NCBI RefSeq assembly: GCF_028368995.1
Contig: NZ_JAQNDL010000003.1
Coordinates: forward strand, 1,240,001 to 1,304,000
Length of the DNA: 64,000 bases
Origin: Nannocystis bainbridge
GTDB taxonomy: Bacteria; Myxococcota_A; Polyangia; Nannocystales; Nannocystaceae
Direction: 5' to 3'
The notes beneath the pieces were generated by a model. It had not been told where the DNA came from and did no database searches. It saw only the letters and a list, made by a program, of their open reading frames with translations. A program made the translations under genes and the position numbers. This document shows positions 17,052 to 26,036 of the stretch, piece by piece. Each line of letters starts with the position of its first letter. Positions within the stretch are counted from its first letter, which is position 1.

Positions 17052-18632
17052 ATGCGGACCTCGTTCAAATACGCTCACCTCTCCAACTCTGTCCTCCTCG
17101 GCGCGCTCGTCGGCCTGCTCGCCCCGTCGCTGGCGCAGGCGGCCACCCTGTCGGTCGGCGCCGGCAAGCAATACAAGACCGTCAAGGAGGCGGTCGCGGC
17201 GGCCAAGAGCGGCGACGTCATCGAGATCGATCCCGGCGAATACGTCGACGACATCTCGTCGATCAAGACCGGCGATCTGACGATCCGCGGCGTCGGCGAC
17301 TCCCGCCCGCACCTGCGCGCCACCGTCCCGCCGCCCAACAAGAAGGGCATCTTCGTCGTCGAGGCCGGCGTCGGCCCCGTCACCGTCGAGAACATCGAGT
17401 TCTCCGGCTCGAAGATCAGCCAGGGCGACGGCAACAACGGCGCCGGCATCCGCGCCCAGGGCACCGACCTCACCGTCCGCAACTGCTACTTCCACGACAA
17501 CCAGAACGGCATCCTCGCCGGCGACGGGGCGATGACCGTCGAATACTCCGAGTTCGCCTTCAACGGCGAGGCCGGCTACGAGCACAACATCTACATCGGC
17601 ACCGCGCCGAAGTTCGTGTTCCGCGGCAACTACTCGCACCACGTCAAGTCGGGCCACGCCGTCAAGTCGCGCGCGCTCGAGAACCACATCGTCTACAACC
17701 GCCTGATGGAGGAGGCCGACGGCAACGGCTCGGCGCTGATCGACCTGCCGCAGGGCGGCCTCTCGTACGTGATCGGCAACCTGATCCAGAAGGGCCCGAA
17801 GGCGGAGAACAAGAACCGCATCATCTTCTACAAGGGCGAGGGCGGCACCAACCCCGACCTGCGGCTGTTCGTCAGCCACAACACCTTCGTCAACGACGGC
17901 TCGCCCAACGCGGTGTTCGTCGACGCCCCGGCCGGCACCGAGGTCCACGTCCTCAACAACCTGTTCGTCGGCCCCGGCACCCCGATCAAGACCGGCGACC
18001 CCAACGCGATGGTCGTCGACCTCGGCAACCTGAAGCTCGACGACGCCGGCCTCGTCGACCGCTCCGGCTACGATTATCGCCTGCTGGACGGCGCGCCCGG
18101 GATCGACGCCGGCGAGGCCCTCGACGCCGCGCTGATCCCCGATTCGCAGTACCTGCACCCGAGCCAGACCGAGTCGCGCCCGGTCGTCGGCGCGCCGGAC
18201 GTCGGCGCCTACGAGTTCGGCGTCGACGAGGGCACCACCGGCGAGACGTCGACCGGCACCGATTCGACCGGCGACGATTCGACCGGCGACGATTCGACCG
18301 GCGGCGATCCGACCGGCGAGCCGGGCACCAGCTCCGAGGGCCCGACCACCGACGGCCCGACCACCGGCGGCCCGACCACGAATGACCCCACCACCGACGG
18401 CGCCACCAGCGACGGCGAGACCACCGCGGCCCCGAGCACCGAGGGCAGCATCGGCACGACCGACGCCACCGGCGGCGCCTCCGACACCGACCCCGGCACC
18501 GACACCGACACCGGCTCGGCCGGCGACGACGACGGCGGCTGCGGCTGCCGCAACGACGCCGGCGGCGGCCCCGGGGCCCTGCTGACGGTCCTCGCGGTCC
18601 TGGGCTTTACGGCCCGCCGCCGCCGTCGCTAG
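17052..18632 (+). CDS. Secreted right-handed beta-helix protein with MYXO-CTERM tail
   Basis: 526 aa. Signal peptide ending AQAA; residues about 30-385 form a parallel beta-helix (pectate-lyase-like) region beginning with AGKQYKTVKEAVAAAKSGDVIEI and containing ladders such as NCYFHDNQNGILAG and VSHNTFVNDG. A Thr/Gly/Asp linker of about 100 residues with (DSTGD)n repeats follows. The tail GGCGCRNDAGGG, hydrophobic stretch and RRRRR is a textbook MYXO-CTERM sorting signal, processed in myxobacteria by a myxosortase. Likely a polysaccharide-binding or cleaving surface protein. The architecture is shared with the gene at 31822-33387. Confidence 0.88.
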   Translation: MRTSFKYAHLSNSVLLGALVGLLAPSLAQAATLSVGAGKQYKTVKEAVAAAKSGDVIEIDPGEYVDDISSIKTGDLTIRGVGDSRPHLRATVPPPNKKGIFVVEAGVGPVTVENIEFSGSKISQGDGNNGAGIRAQGTDLTVRNCYFHDNQNGILAGDGAMTVEYSEFAFNGEAGYEHNIYIGTAPKFVFRGNYSHHVKSGHAVKSRALENHIVYNRLMEEADGNGSALIDLPQGGLSYVIGNLIQKGPKAENKNRIIFYKGEGGTNPDLRLFVSHNTFVNDGSPNAVFVDAPAGTEVHVLNNLFVGPGTPIKTGDPNAMVVDLGNLKLDDAGLVDRSGYDYRLLDGAPGIDAGEALDAALIPDSQYLHPSQTESRPVVGAPDVGAYEFGVDEGTTGETSTGTDSTGDDSTGDDSTGGDPTGEPGTSSEGPTTDGPTTGGPTTNDPTTDGATSDGETTAAPSTEGSIGTTDATGGASDTDPGTDTDTGSAGDDDGGCGCRNDAGGGPGALLTVLAVLGFTARRRRR

Positions 18633-18652
18633 CCTCGCCAGGCCCGAAGCCG

Positions 18653-18676
18653 GGCCCCCGGCGCGTACCGGGGGCC
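18653..18676 (+). terminator. GC hairpin downstream of the beta-helix gene
   Basis: GGCCCCCGG (18653-18661) pairs with CCGGGGGCC (18668-18676) across a 6-base loop, 20 bases after the stop. It lacks a T tract, so it could be a terminator in this GC-rich genome or a 3'-end stabilising hairpin. Confidence 0.5.
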
Positions 18677-18851
18677 TGCGCTTCGAAGCCCCCGAGCTCG
18701 CGCGCATGGCCGCCACCCCGAACCGCCGACTGCTGCGCGCTCGGCTGGCGGCGCTCCGACGATTGCTGGCACCGCGAGATCGGCTCGTGCGCGGCGAGGC
18801 GGGCGGCGATCGCCCGCTTTCGAGCCCCGGGGCGTCGCCCCGACTCCGCGG

Positions 18852-20024
18852 CTACTCCTCGTCCTCGAGGCTCATGCGCACGTGCCTGCGCCCGTCGTCG
18901 ACCGGCGCGCTGGCCCGCGCCGCCAGGGCCTTGGCCGCGCCGTCGGGATCGCCGAGCAGCAGCACCGCCGAGCACGTGCCCGAGTGCGAGAACTTGGCCT
19001 TCTTGCGCAGCACGTAGGCCACGCACTCCTTCAACGGCTTCGGCGCCTTGCCGACCACCTTGGCCTGCAGCAGCTTGCCGTCCTCGAACTCCCACTTGAC
19101 CGCCAGCGCCGCGCCTTCCTTCGCGCACGAGTCGAGCGAGGGCTTGCCCTTCGCCACCCCCGCGACCACCTTCGCCAGCGCCGGCTCGCCCTGCGCGACC
19201 ATGCGGCACGCCAGGTCGCGCGTCTGCAGCCCGCCCGCGTCCAGCTCGGCCGCCTTGGTCGTCAGCTCGAGCTCGACCGGCTTGCCCCCCGACGCGCTCA
19301 GCTGCTTGGCCACGTGGCACGCGTCGTCGTTCTGCCACTCGCACGCCTTGGCGAAGTGCTGCTCGGCCCGCGCCACGTCGCGCCGGGTCCCGGTGCCGTC
19401 GTGGAACGCGATGCCGGCCTTGAAGCAGCCGTACGCGCTGTGACCGACGCACGCGTTGATGTACGCGTTCACCCCGCGCATCTTGGCGTCGGCCGAGCTC
19501 TGCGCGAACAGCAGGTCGCCGACCCCGGTGCAGCCGTCGATGTCGCCGAGCTTGCAGCCGCTCTGATACATCTCGATCGCCTGCGCCACGTCGGCCTCGA
19601 CCCCGCGGCCGGTGTGAAGCTGCTGGGCCGCCCGCGTACACGCCGCCGGCCGCCCGCCCGTGCACGCCTTGGTCGCGTACTCGAGCTCGATCTGCGGCGT
19701 GCCCGTGCCCTCGCGCGCCAGGTCCGAGCGGCGCTCGCACGCCTCCGGGTAGTCGTTCGCGCACGACTTCTCGTACACCTCCGCCGCCTTGACCAGGTCG
19801 ACCGGCCCGCCGCGCCCCGTCTGGTACAGCTCCGCCAGGCGGAAGCACTGGAACCCGTCGTTCTTCTCGCAAACCGCCGTCAACGGCTCGCGCGCGTTGT
19901 CGTAATCCTTGTAGAACATGGCCGCCTCGGCCTGCTCGACGCATTGCGCGCCGAAGCACGAGTCGTCGGCCGGAGCCGCCGAGGACGACTCCTTGTGACA
20001 GCCCGCCAGCGCGAGCGAGAGCAT
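18852..20024 (-). CDS. Sel1-repeat lipoprotein
   Basis: 390 aa. The ATG at 20024 gives a short signal peptide with lipobox LALAGC. Residues about 25-270 contain Sel1-like (TPR-related) repeats with two Cys per repeat, for example FRLAELYQTGRGGPVDLVKAAEVYEKSC and TGVGDLLFAQSS. Cys-rich SLR proteins of this kind are secreted in many bacteria and mediate protein contacts. The C-terminal about 100 residues (AVKWEFEDGKLLQAKVVGKAPKP, split) form an unassigned domain. It is convergent with the beta-helix gene. Confidence 0.85.
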   Translation of the reverse strand: MLSLALAGCHKESSSAAPADDSCFGAQCVEQAEAAMFYKDYDNAREPLTAVCEKNDGFQCFRLAELYQTGRGGPVDLVKAAEVYEKSCANDYPEACERRSDLAREGTGTPQIELEYATKACTGGRPAACTRAAQQLHTGRGVEADVAQAIEMYQSGCKLGDIDGCTGVGDLLFAQSSADAKMRGVNAYINACVGHSAYGCFKAGIAFHDGTGTRRDVARAEQHFAKACEWQNDDACHVAKQLSASGGKPVELELTTKAAELDAGGLQTRDLACRMVAQGEPALAKVVAGVAKGKPSLDSCAKEGAALAVKWEFEDGKLLQAKVVGKAPKPLKECVAYVLRKKAKFSHSGTCSAVLLLGDPDGAAKALAARASAPVDDGRRHVRMSLEDEE

Positions 20025-20551
20025 GGCGGCGAAACGAAAACAGCGACCCCTGCGGCGCACCCCGCCATGAAAAGACCAGGTCCGCGGCCACGTCAACGAA
20101 AATCTGGCCGCGGGCCTTGTATGGCGCTCGGCGCCCTGCGGATACCGGCGACGCAGCGATGAATCTCTCTGCCCGCATATCGCACGTGCGCGTGCGCGTA
20201 CGCTCGCCGCGCCCTCGCGCGCAGGCTCGCCTCGCGCGGCTGCCCGGCGCGCGGAGCGTCGAGCTCGCCCGGCCATTCGTCCGGGGCTTGCGGCGATGAA
20301 AGCAAGCTCGGTCGCGCGACCCGCGATCCCCGGCGCGCAGCGACCTCACCCGGCGAGCGTCGTCGCATTCGCAGCAAGCGAATGTCCACACCCCGCGACC
20401 TCGGGGCCGGCGCGCGCAAGCGATGATGCGATCCCCGACGGCCCCGCGCACGACCTGGGGGCCCAGAACCTCAACCCGCCCTTGTGCCGTGAATCTCGCG
20501 CCAGAGCGCGAATGGGCGGCCCTGGGCGCGGACCGGCGTAGAATCGCGGCG
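20025..20551. other. Intergenic region, nothing identified
   Basis: 527 bases between divergent lipoprotein genes. I see no palindrome-family repeat, hairpin or convincing ORF. Confidence 0.5.
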
Positions 20552-21763
20552 ATGCAGCGGCTCACGACGATCGCAGTGGTGGTGACGGGGTTCGCCGTCG
20601 CGGCCTGTCCCGGCAATCAGGGCACGATGACGACCGACACCAGCGACCCGACCGGCGATCCGTCCGGCGGCACCGCCGTCGATCCGACCGGCACGAGCGC
20701 GACCGGCTCGACCACCGAAGGCGACCCGCCGACCACCGCCAGCGCCACCTCGTTGCCCGCCAGCGCCACCGACCCCGCGACCTCGACGACCACCACCGGC
20801 GAGCCCGGCACCACCACCGTCTTCACCACCGACGATTCGACGACCACCGTCAATCCCGGCACCACCACCACCACCACGACCACCACCGGCGAGCCTGCGT
20901 GCGGCGACCAGCCGCCGACCCCTGCCGGGCCCGACGTCGTGCTCGCGCCCGAGTTCGCCGGGCTCTACACCACCTACGAGCTCGGCCAGGTCCCCGGCAT
21001 CCCCGTCGATTCGCGCCTCGGCGGCTGCGTCATCTCCAACGAGGATCCCAACCTCCTGCTCGTCGCCGGCGACTCCGAGACCGCCACCGGCAAGGTGTGG
21101 GCGATCGAGGTCGTGCGCGGCGACTGCGACCACATCGTCGGCTTCAACGGCGTCGCCCAGGTCGTCGCCGACACCCCCTACGTCGACGCCAACCTCGCGC
21201 TCGTCGACTCCGGCCTGATGTTCTACACCGCCTGGCCGATCAACCAGATCGGTCAATTGCTGCCCGGCCAGATGGCCCCCGCCGTCACCACCGACATGGC
21301 CTCGCTCGGCGTCGTCAACTCGGTCAGCGGCCTCGGCTTCGTGCCCCCGGGCTTCGCCGACGCCGGCGGCATGCGCACGATCACCTGGCCCGGCGGCAAT
21401 TGGTATCACCTCGACCGCACCGCCAATGGCAACACCTTCACCCTCGCCAACGCCCAGCAGACCGCCACCCTGCAATTCGGCCCCGGCGGCTTCGCCTACG
21501 TGCCCAAGGGCTCGCCCGGGTTCGACGTCGACCACCTGATCGTCTCCGAGTGGTCGGCCGGGACTGTCGGCGTCTACCAGGTCGACGCCCAGGGCGACCC
21601 GCTGGCCGAGTCGCGCAAGGACTTCTACCTCGACTTCCCGAGCCCCTGGGGCGCCTATTTCGAGCCGCTCACCGGCGACTTCATGTTCCTGACCTGGGGC
21701 GCCGGGCAGGACCGGATCTACATCGTCCAGGGCTTCGAGGCCCCGCCGCCCATCCCGCAATGA
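20552..21763 (+). CDS. Thr-rich linker lipoprotein, unknown mature domain
   Basis: 403 aa. Signal peptide with lipobox AVAACP; Thr/Ser/Gly linker to about residue 115, then a single long domain (about 115-403) that begins DVVLAPEFAGLYTTYELG and includes repeated beta-strand patterns such as GKVWAIEVV and HLIVSEWSAGTVGVYQV. The repeated short beta elements suggest a beta-propeller-like surface domain (inference). No catalytic motif seen. Confidence 0.72.
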   Translation: MQRLTTIAVVVTGFAVAACPGNQGTMTTDTSDPTGDPSGGTAVDPTGTSATGSTTEGDPPTTASATSLPASATDPATSTTTTGEPGTTTVFTTDDSTTTVNPGTTTTTTTTTGEPACGDQPPTPAGPDVVLAPEFAGLYTTYELGQVPGIPVDSRLGGCVISNEDPNLLLVAGDSETATGKVWAIEVVRGDCDHIVGFNGVAQVVADTPYVDANLALVDSGLMFYTAWPINQIGQLLPGQMAPAVTTDMASLGVVNSVSGLGFVPPGFADAGGMRTITWPGGNWYHLDRTANGNTFTLANAQQTATLQFGPGGFAYVPKGSPGFDVDHLIVSEWSAGTVGVYQVDAQGDPLAESRKDFYLDFPSPWGAYFEPLTGDFMFLTWGAGQDRIYIVQGFEAPPPIPQ

Positions 21764-21883
21764 CGGCACCGCCGCGCCGCTGCCACGATTGCCGCGGTCA
21801 CCTCCGCGCGCCCGGGCGCGGACCCGCGACTTGACGCCCCCGGCCCCGCTCGTCGCATCATGGCGACCAGGGGAAAAGCGTTC

Positions 21884-22558
21884 ATGAGTGATCGATACGG
21901 GAAGGTCGCGGGCGCCGCGGCGGCGCGGGGCTTCGACACCAACGTCGTGGTCGCCGCCGACGTGGCGCGCAAGTTCGTCGCCGACGGCTACAGGTTCTGC
22001 GTCCGTTACGTCAGCCACAGCGAGAGCGAGGGCGACAGCGACATCTCGCGCGCCGAGGTCGAGGCGATCCTCGGCGCCGGCCTGGCGCTGATGATCGTCC
22101 AGCACGTGCGCCGCTCCGGCTGGTCGCCGACCGCGGCGCTCGGCAGCAGCGACGGCGCGCTCGCAGTGCGCCACCTGCAGGAGATCGGCGCGCCGCCGCA
22201 GCTCACGGTGTGGACCGACGTCGAGGGCGTCGACCCCAGCGCGCCGGCCAACAACATCCTCACTTACGGCAACGCCTGGTACAAGGCCGTCGCCGCCGCC
22301 GGCTTCACGCCCGGCCTCTACGTCGGCCGCTTGCCGCTGACCAGCGCGCAGCTGTACCGCGGCCTCAAGTTCCGCAACTACTGGAAATCGGGCATCACCA
22401 CCGTCGAAGTCCAGACCCGCGGCTATCAGATGCTGCAGCTGCCGCCCGCCAACGACCTCGTGCACGGCATCCACATCGATCACGACGCGACCCAGCCCGA
22501 CGACCTCGGCGACCTGCCCACCTGGTGGGTCGGCCCCGGCGACCTGCCCGTCAGCTGA
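21884..22558 (+). CDS. DUF1906 (Rv2525c-like glycoside-hydrolase-fold) protein
   Basis: 224 aa. Matches the DUF1906 domain: GFDTNVVVAADVARKF near residue 17, YRFCVRYVSHSESEGD near 36, LALMIVQHVRRSGW near 68, LTVWTDVEGVD near 107, GFTPGLYVG near 140, ending in IHIDHD. This is a TIM-barrel fold related to peptidoglycan-acting GH25-like enzymes. The start was set at 21884 because AGGGGAA lies about 9 bases upstream; an in-frame ATG at 21860 lacks one. No signal peptide seen. Confidence 0.8.
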   Translation: MSDRYGKVAGAAAARGFDTNVVVAADVARKFVADGYRFCVRYVSHSESEGDSDISRAEVEAILGAGLALMIVQHVRRSGWSPTAALGSSDGALAVRHLQEIGAPPQLTVWTDVEGVDPSAPANNILTYGNAWYKAVAAAGFTPGLYVGRLPLTSAQLYRGLKFRNYWKSGITTVEVQTRGYQMLQLPPANDLVHGIHIDHDATQPDDLGDLPTWWVGPGDLPVS

Positions 22559-22562
22559 GCGC

Positions 22563-23249
22563 TCACTCCTTGTCGGGCCGCAGCGGCGCCTCCACGCGCG
22601 CGTGCGGCCCCGTGCGCGCCGCCGGCGTGGTCCAGCCGAGGCGATGCGACACCACCCGCAGCAAGAACGTCACCGCGATCGCCAGCGCCGCCGCGCGCGG
22701 CGGCGGCAGCTCGAGCGCCACGGTGAGCCCGCAGAACAGCGAAGCGCCGGCGCCGGCGACCAGCGCGTAGTACTCGCCCGGCTTGAACAAGAACGGCTCC
22801 TCGCGCACCAGCACGTCGCGCAGCAGCCCGCCGCCGACGGCATTGATCACCCCGATGAAGCACGCCGCGCCGATCCCGAGCCCGATCGCCAGCGATTTCT
22901 GCACCCCGACCACCGCGTACGTGCCGAGCCCGATCGCGTCGACCACGAACAACATCCCGCGGATCCGGTCGAGCGCCGCCGCGAAGAAATAGCCGCACAC
23001 GCTGGCGATCAGCACCACCAGCAGATAGCGCCCGTCCTGCACGCACACCGGCGGCCCCTGCTGCAAGAACAGCCCGTCGCGCAGCAGCCCGCCGCCGACC
23101 CCGGTCGCCAGCGCCACCACGAACAATCCGACCGGGTCATAGCCGCGACGCGCGGCCAGCAGCGCGCCGCTGAGCCCGAACAGCAGCGTCGCGCCGAGGT
23201 CGAAGTAGAGCGGCAGCTGAAAGAACTCCTCCGGGTGGACGGCGACCAC
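22563..23249 (-). CDS. TRIC cation channel family membrane protein (YicG-like)
   Basis: 228 aa from a GTG. Seven predicted membrane helices with the duplicated signature G-x-G-G-G-x-x-R-D: TGVGGGLLRDGLF near residue 50 and NAVGGGLLRDVLV near 137. Bacterial TRIC/UPF0126 proteins form trimeric monovalent cation channels in the inner membrane. It ends five bases from the convergent DUF1906 stop. Confidence 0.92.
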   Translation of the reverse strand: MVAVHPEEFFQLPLYFDLGATLLFGLSGALLAARRGYDPVGLFVVALATGVGGGLLRDGLFLQQGPPVCVQDGRYLLVVLIASVCGYFFAAALDRIRGMLFVVDAIGLGTYAVVGVQKSLAIGLGIGAACFIGVINAVGGGLLRDVLVREEPFLFKPGEYYALVAGAGASLFCGLTVALELPPPRAAALAIAVTFLLRVVSHRLGWTTPAARTGPHARVEAPLRPDKE

Positions 23250-23515
23250 GCGCCGAGTTTAGCCCCCGCCAGGCGCGCGCGGATCTGCCGAACCCCCGCC
23301 GCTGCCAGCGGCCGCAGGACCCCCCGGGCGCCGCCCTCTCGCCGTCCTCGCCGCAGATCGTCCGCAGGCACGCGCGCCACGTCGAGGTCGGCCCGCGCCT
23401 GCAGCGAGCAGCCCCCGCGATCGCCGCGAATCGACCCGAAGCATCGGCGGCCGCGCCGCGCAGTGTGATCTGGTCGGCAACGCCGCGCGCGCCCGGCCTC
23501 TAGACTCCGCCGCCC

Positions 23516-24028
23516 ATGTCCACGCCCGACAAAATGTCCATGAGCGACCGCGTCATCATCGGCCTGCTGGCGTTCTTCCTCTGCATCGCCTTCTCGCTCG
23601 AGCTCTACTGGATCGTCTTCAACGACAGCCTGGTCGCTCGCGCCGACCACGAGCTGTTCGCTCGGCTGTTCCAGATCTACGGCGACGCCGACCGGGCGTA
23701 CTTCGACAAGGTCACGCCGATGGCGATCGGCCTCGAGCAGATCAACGTGTTCGTCACCCAGATCGTCAACGTCTGGCTGCTGTGGGCGATCGTCCAGCGC
23801 GTGTACTACCGCCACATCCTCCAGCTCGTGGTCGGCTCGTACCTCGCCTACTCGGTGGTGCTCTACTTCTGGGCCGCGCACGTCACCGGCTACCCGGACA
23901 TGCGGTACCAGTCGCCCTACACGTTCTTCCTGTTCTACGCGCCCAACCTGCCGTGGCTGCTCGGCTACGCCTACATGGCCTGGGACTCGATCCGCCAGCT
24001 CGGCGCGCGCCTGCGCCACGACGCCTGA
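23516..24028 (+). CDS. Four-helix membrane protein, EXPERA-like
   Basis: 170 aa with four hydrophobic helices (about residues 13-35, 70-93, 98-122, 135-157). The pattern LELYWIVFN in the first helix and YAPNLPWLLGYAYMAW in the last is reminiscent of EXPERA-domain proteins (EBP/TMEM97 relatives), but I cannot confirm the paired acidic residues, so the family is tentative. Confidence 0.7.
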   Translation: MSTPDKMSMSDRVIIGLLAFFLCIAFSLELYWIVFNDSLVARADHELFARLFQIYGDADRAYFDKVTPMAIGLEQINVFVTQIVNVWLLWAIVQRVYYRHILQLVVGSYLAYSVVLYFWAAHVTGYPDMRYQSPYTFFLFYAPNLPWLLGYAYMAWDSIRQLGARLRHDA

Positions 24029-24110
24029 GCGCAGCGGCCCCGCCGGCTGGCGACTTCGCCCGCCGCGGCGCTCCCCGGCCGCGTGCTAACGTCGGCCGCG
24101 GAGCACCCGC

Positions 24111-24668
24111 GTGACCACGTTGAAGCCCTTCCGTTACGGCGCCAGCCGCGAGCTGGCGACCACGCCGATCTTCCGCCTGCAGGAGATCGAGGCCGAGCAC
24201 CCGCGCACCGGCAGCCTGCGGCCCTACGTCACCCTCGACACGCCCGATTGGGTCAACCTGATCGCGCTGACGCCGGAGCGGCAGCTGGTCCTGGTCCGTC
24301 AGTGGCGCCACGGCACCCGCCGCTTCGAGCTCGAGCTGCCGGCCGGCGCGATCGAGCCGGGCGAGACGCCCGAACAGGCGGCCGCGCGTGAGCTGCTCGA
24401 AGAGACAGGTTACTCCGCCGCCTCGATCGTCCGCCTCGGCGAGGTCGCCCCCAACGCCGCCTACCAGACCAACCGCTGCTTCACCGTGCTCGCCGAGGGC
24501 TGCCGCCGCACCGGCGAGACCGCCTTCGACGAGGGCGAGGACATCGAGGTCGTCCTCTGCGACCCCGCCGAGCTGCGCCCGCAGATCGGCGACACCGTGA
24601 TCAACTCGATGGTCATCTGCGGCCTCTATTGGTGGCTGTCGTACGAGGGCCGAGTCACCTGGCCCTGA
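24111..24668 (+). CDS. NUDIX hydrolase (ADP-ribose pyrophosphatase-like)
   Basis: 185 aa from a GTG. A complete Nudix box is present (GAIEPGETPEQAAARELLEETGY, residues about 78-100, given in two overlapping parts GAIEPGETPEQAAAREL and RELLEETGY). An upstream VLVRQWRHGTRRFELELPAG segment is typical of the ADP-sugar pyrophosphatase group. It hydrolyses nucleoside diphosphates linked to another moiety. The stop codon TGA lies inside a degenerate 14-bp palindrome (24660-24673). Confidence 0.93.
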   Translation: MTTLKPFRYGASRELATTPIFRLQEIEAEHPRTGSLRPYVTLDTPDWVNLIALTPERQLVLVRQWRHGTRRFELELPAGAIEPGETPEQAAARELLEETGYSAASIVRLGEVAPNAAYQTNRCFTVLAEGCRRTGETAFDEGEDIEVVLCDPAELRPQIGDTVINSMVICGLYWWLSYEGRVTWP

Positions 24669-24673
24669 GGACA
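24660..24673. repeat. Single 14-bp palindrome at the NUDIX stop codon
   Basis: TGGCCCTGAGGACA, with ACC on the left and GCTC on the right, as in the extended 21-bp form. It supplies the TGA stop (24666-24668) of the NUDIX gene. Confidence 0.75.
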
Positions 24674-24675
24674 GC

Positions 24676-25128
24676 TCAACGATCCAGCCCGGCTCGCCGC
24701 TCCTCCACCGCTCCACCCGTGCGCCGCCCCGCCCGCTCGCGCAGCGTCGCCAGCCCGGCCAGCACGCAGTCGAGGTCTTGCTCGGCCGTCCCGCCGCTGG
24801 CCCCGATCGCCCCGACGGCCCGGCCTGCCAGCACGATCGGCGACCCCGCCCCGATCGACACCACCCGCGGCAGCCGGGACCCACCGGCGGGCAGCGCCTC
24901 GCGCCTGGTCGGCGCCCCGAACAGCGCCGCGAAGGCCCTGCTCTGCGCCACCTCGGTGCTGACGAGCGGCGCCCCGGCCATGCGACACAGCGCCATCACC
25001 AGCCCGTTGGCGTCGACCACCGCCACCGAATGCGGCACCCCGAGCGAACGCGCCCGCTCGACCACGGCGAACACGATCGCCTGGGCCGTGAGGTGCGAGA
25101 CGCTGAACTTGACGTGACTCGATTTCAT
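24676..25128 (-). CDS. GlcG/HbpS-family heme-binding-like protein
   Basis: 150 aa, ATG with GGGAGGACC upstream. GlcG/HbpS (DUF336) fold: helix LTAQAIVFAVVERARSLGV near residue 13, SVAVVDANGLVMALCRM near 34, AQSRAFAALFG near 61 and GAIGASGG near 108. Members bind heme or corrinoids, or act with oxidoreductases. It is convergent with the NUDIX gene, 7 bp apart. The C-terminal Arg/Glu-rich extension is unusual. Confidence 0.85.
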   Translation of the reverse strand: MKSSHVKFSVSHLTAQAIVFAVVERARSLGVPHSVAVVDANGLVMALCRMAGAPLVSTEVAQSRAFAALFGAPTRREALPAGGSRLPRVVSIGAGSPIVLAGRAVGAIGASGGTAEQDLDCVLAGLATLRERAGRRTGGAVEERRAGLDR

Positions 25129-26036
25129 GGTGGTCCTCCCGCTGTGCCGCGCCATCGATTCGTAACGCCCATTCGCCGCATGTCCGCGACCGACCTGCCA
25201 AACGTCCCGGGCGACCTGCCGGCACACCGCCGACGCGATCGCCGAGCATCATACTCGCGTCGTGCGGGGCCGGCGCGGCCGTCGAAGCCGTCCTGAAGGC
25301 CCGCAACAGCGCGAGCGCGACCGGACCGCGGCGCCGCCGGGCTCGCGCCCGCGCCCCGGCGAATGCTTTGACTCGCCCTGCGTGGGTGCCCGCCGCCCGT
25401 GCCCACAACCGTCCGCGACGGTGACGCCTCGGCGCGTGTGGACCGACACGGGCGCACGCCAGCGGCTGCCAACGGATTCGCCGGCGACCCAGCCGCCTGA
25501 GCCGCACCGCAGATCTGCCTGCGCAGCCGCTTGCACGCCCGCCCCGGCGCGCCCGCGAGGCCCCGTTTCACCGCCCAACGACGTACTCACAGCATTCGCC
25601 GCCAATGCGAGCACCGCCGACCCGTCGCGCCGGGCGGGCGCGGGCCCCCACGCCCGACCCACACCGCCCGCATGTGCGCCGCGTGTGTCGCCTCATTCGT
25701 CGCACTGCGCCCCCATCAATCGCGCCACCCCACGGCCGAGCCCGCCGCCGCGGATTCGAGGTACGCCCAACCATTGTCGACACTGGACCCAGCTCCCCGC
25801 ACCGCCGGCCGCCCGGAGAGATCTGCCTCGACCGCGTCCTCCCCGTGACAGCCCAGCAAGCTTTTCGATGGACCGCGGACTGCTCTCGCGGACCTGCCCC
25901 GTCCTCGCACCCGCGTCTGGCTCCACGCCGACAGTCCTCGCGAACGCCTCGCTACCGCCGCGTATCACCGCCATGCTCCACGTGCCCACGATGCCCGGCG
26001 AACGGCGTCACCGCGCGCTGTGGTAGGGTCCGCCCG
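25129..26036. other. Long intergenic region, nothing identified
   Basis: About 900 bases between divergent genes, the longest gap in the window. It contains no palindrome-family copy. Several long open frames cross it (one of 254 codons), but they are Arg/Pro-rich, lack hydrophobic cores and resemble the GC-driven noise frames opposite real genes. A short or RNA gene cannot be excluded. Confidence 0.5.

Noticed and set aside
25262..26026. 254-codon open frame in the long intergenic gap
   Set aside because: Arg/Pro-rich, no hydrophobic core or motif, and overlapped by equally long noise frames on both strands.
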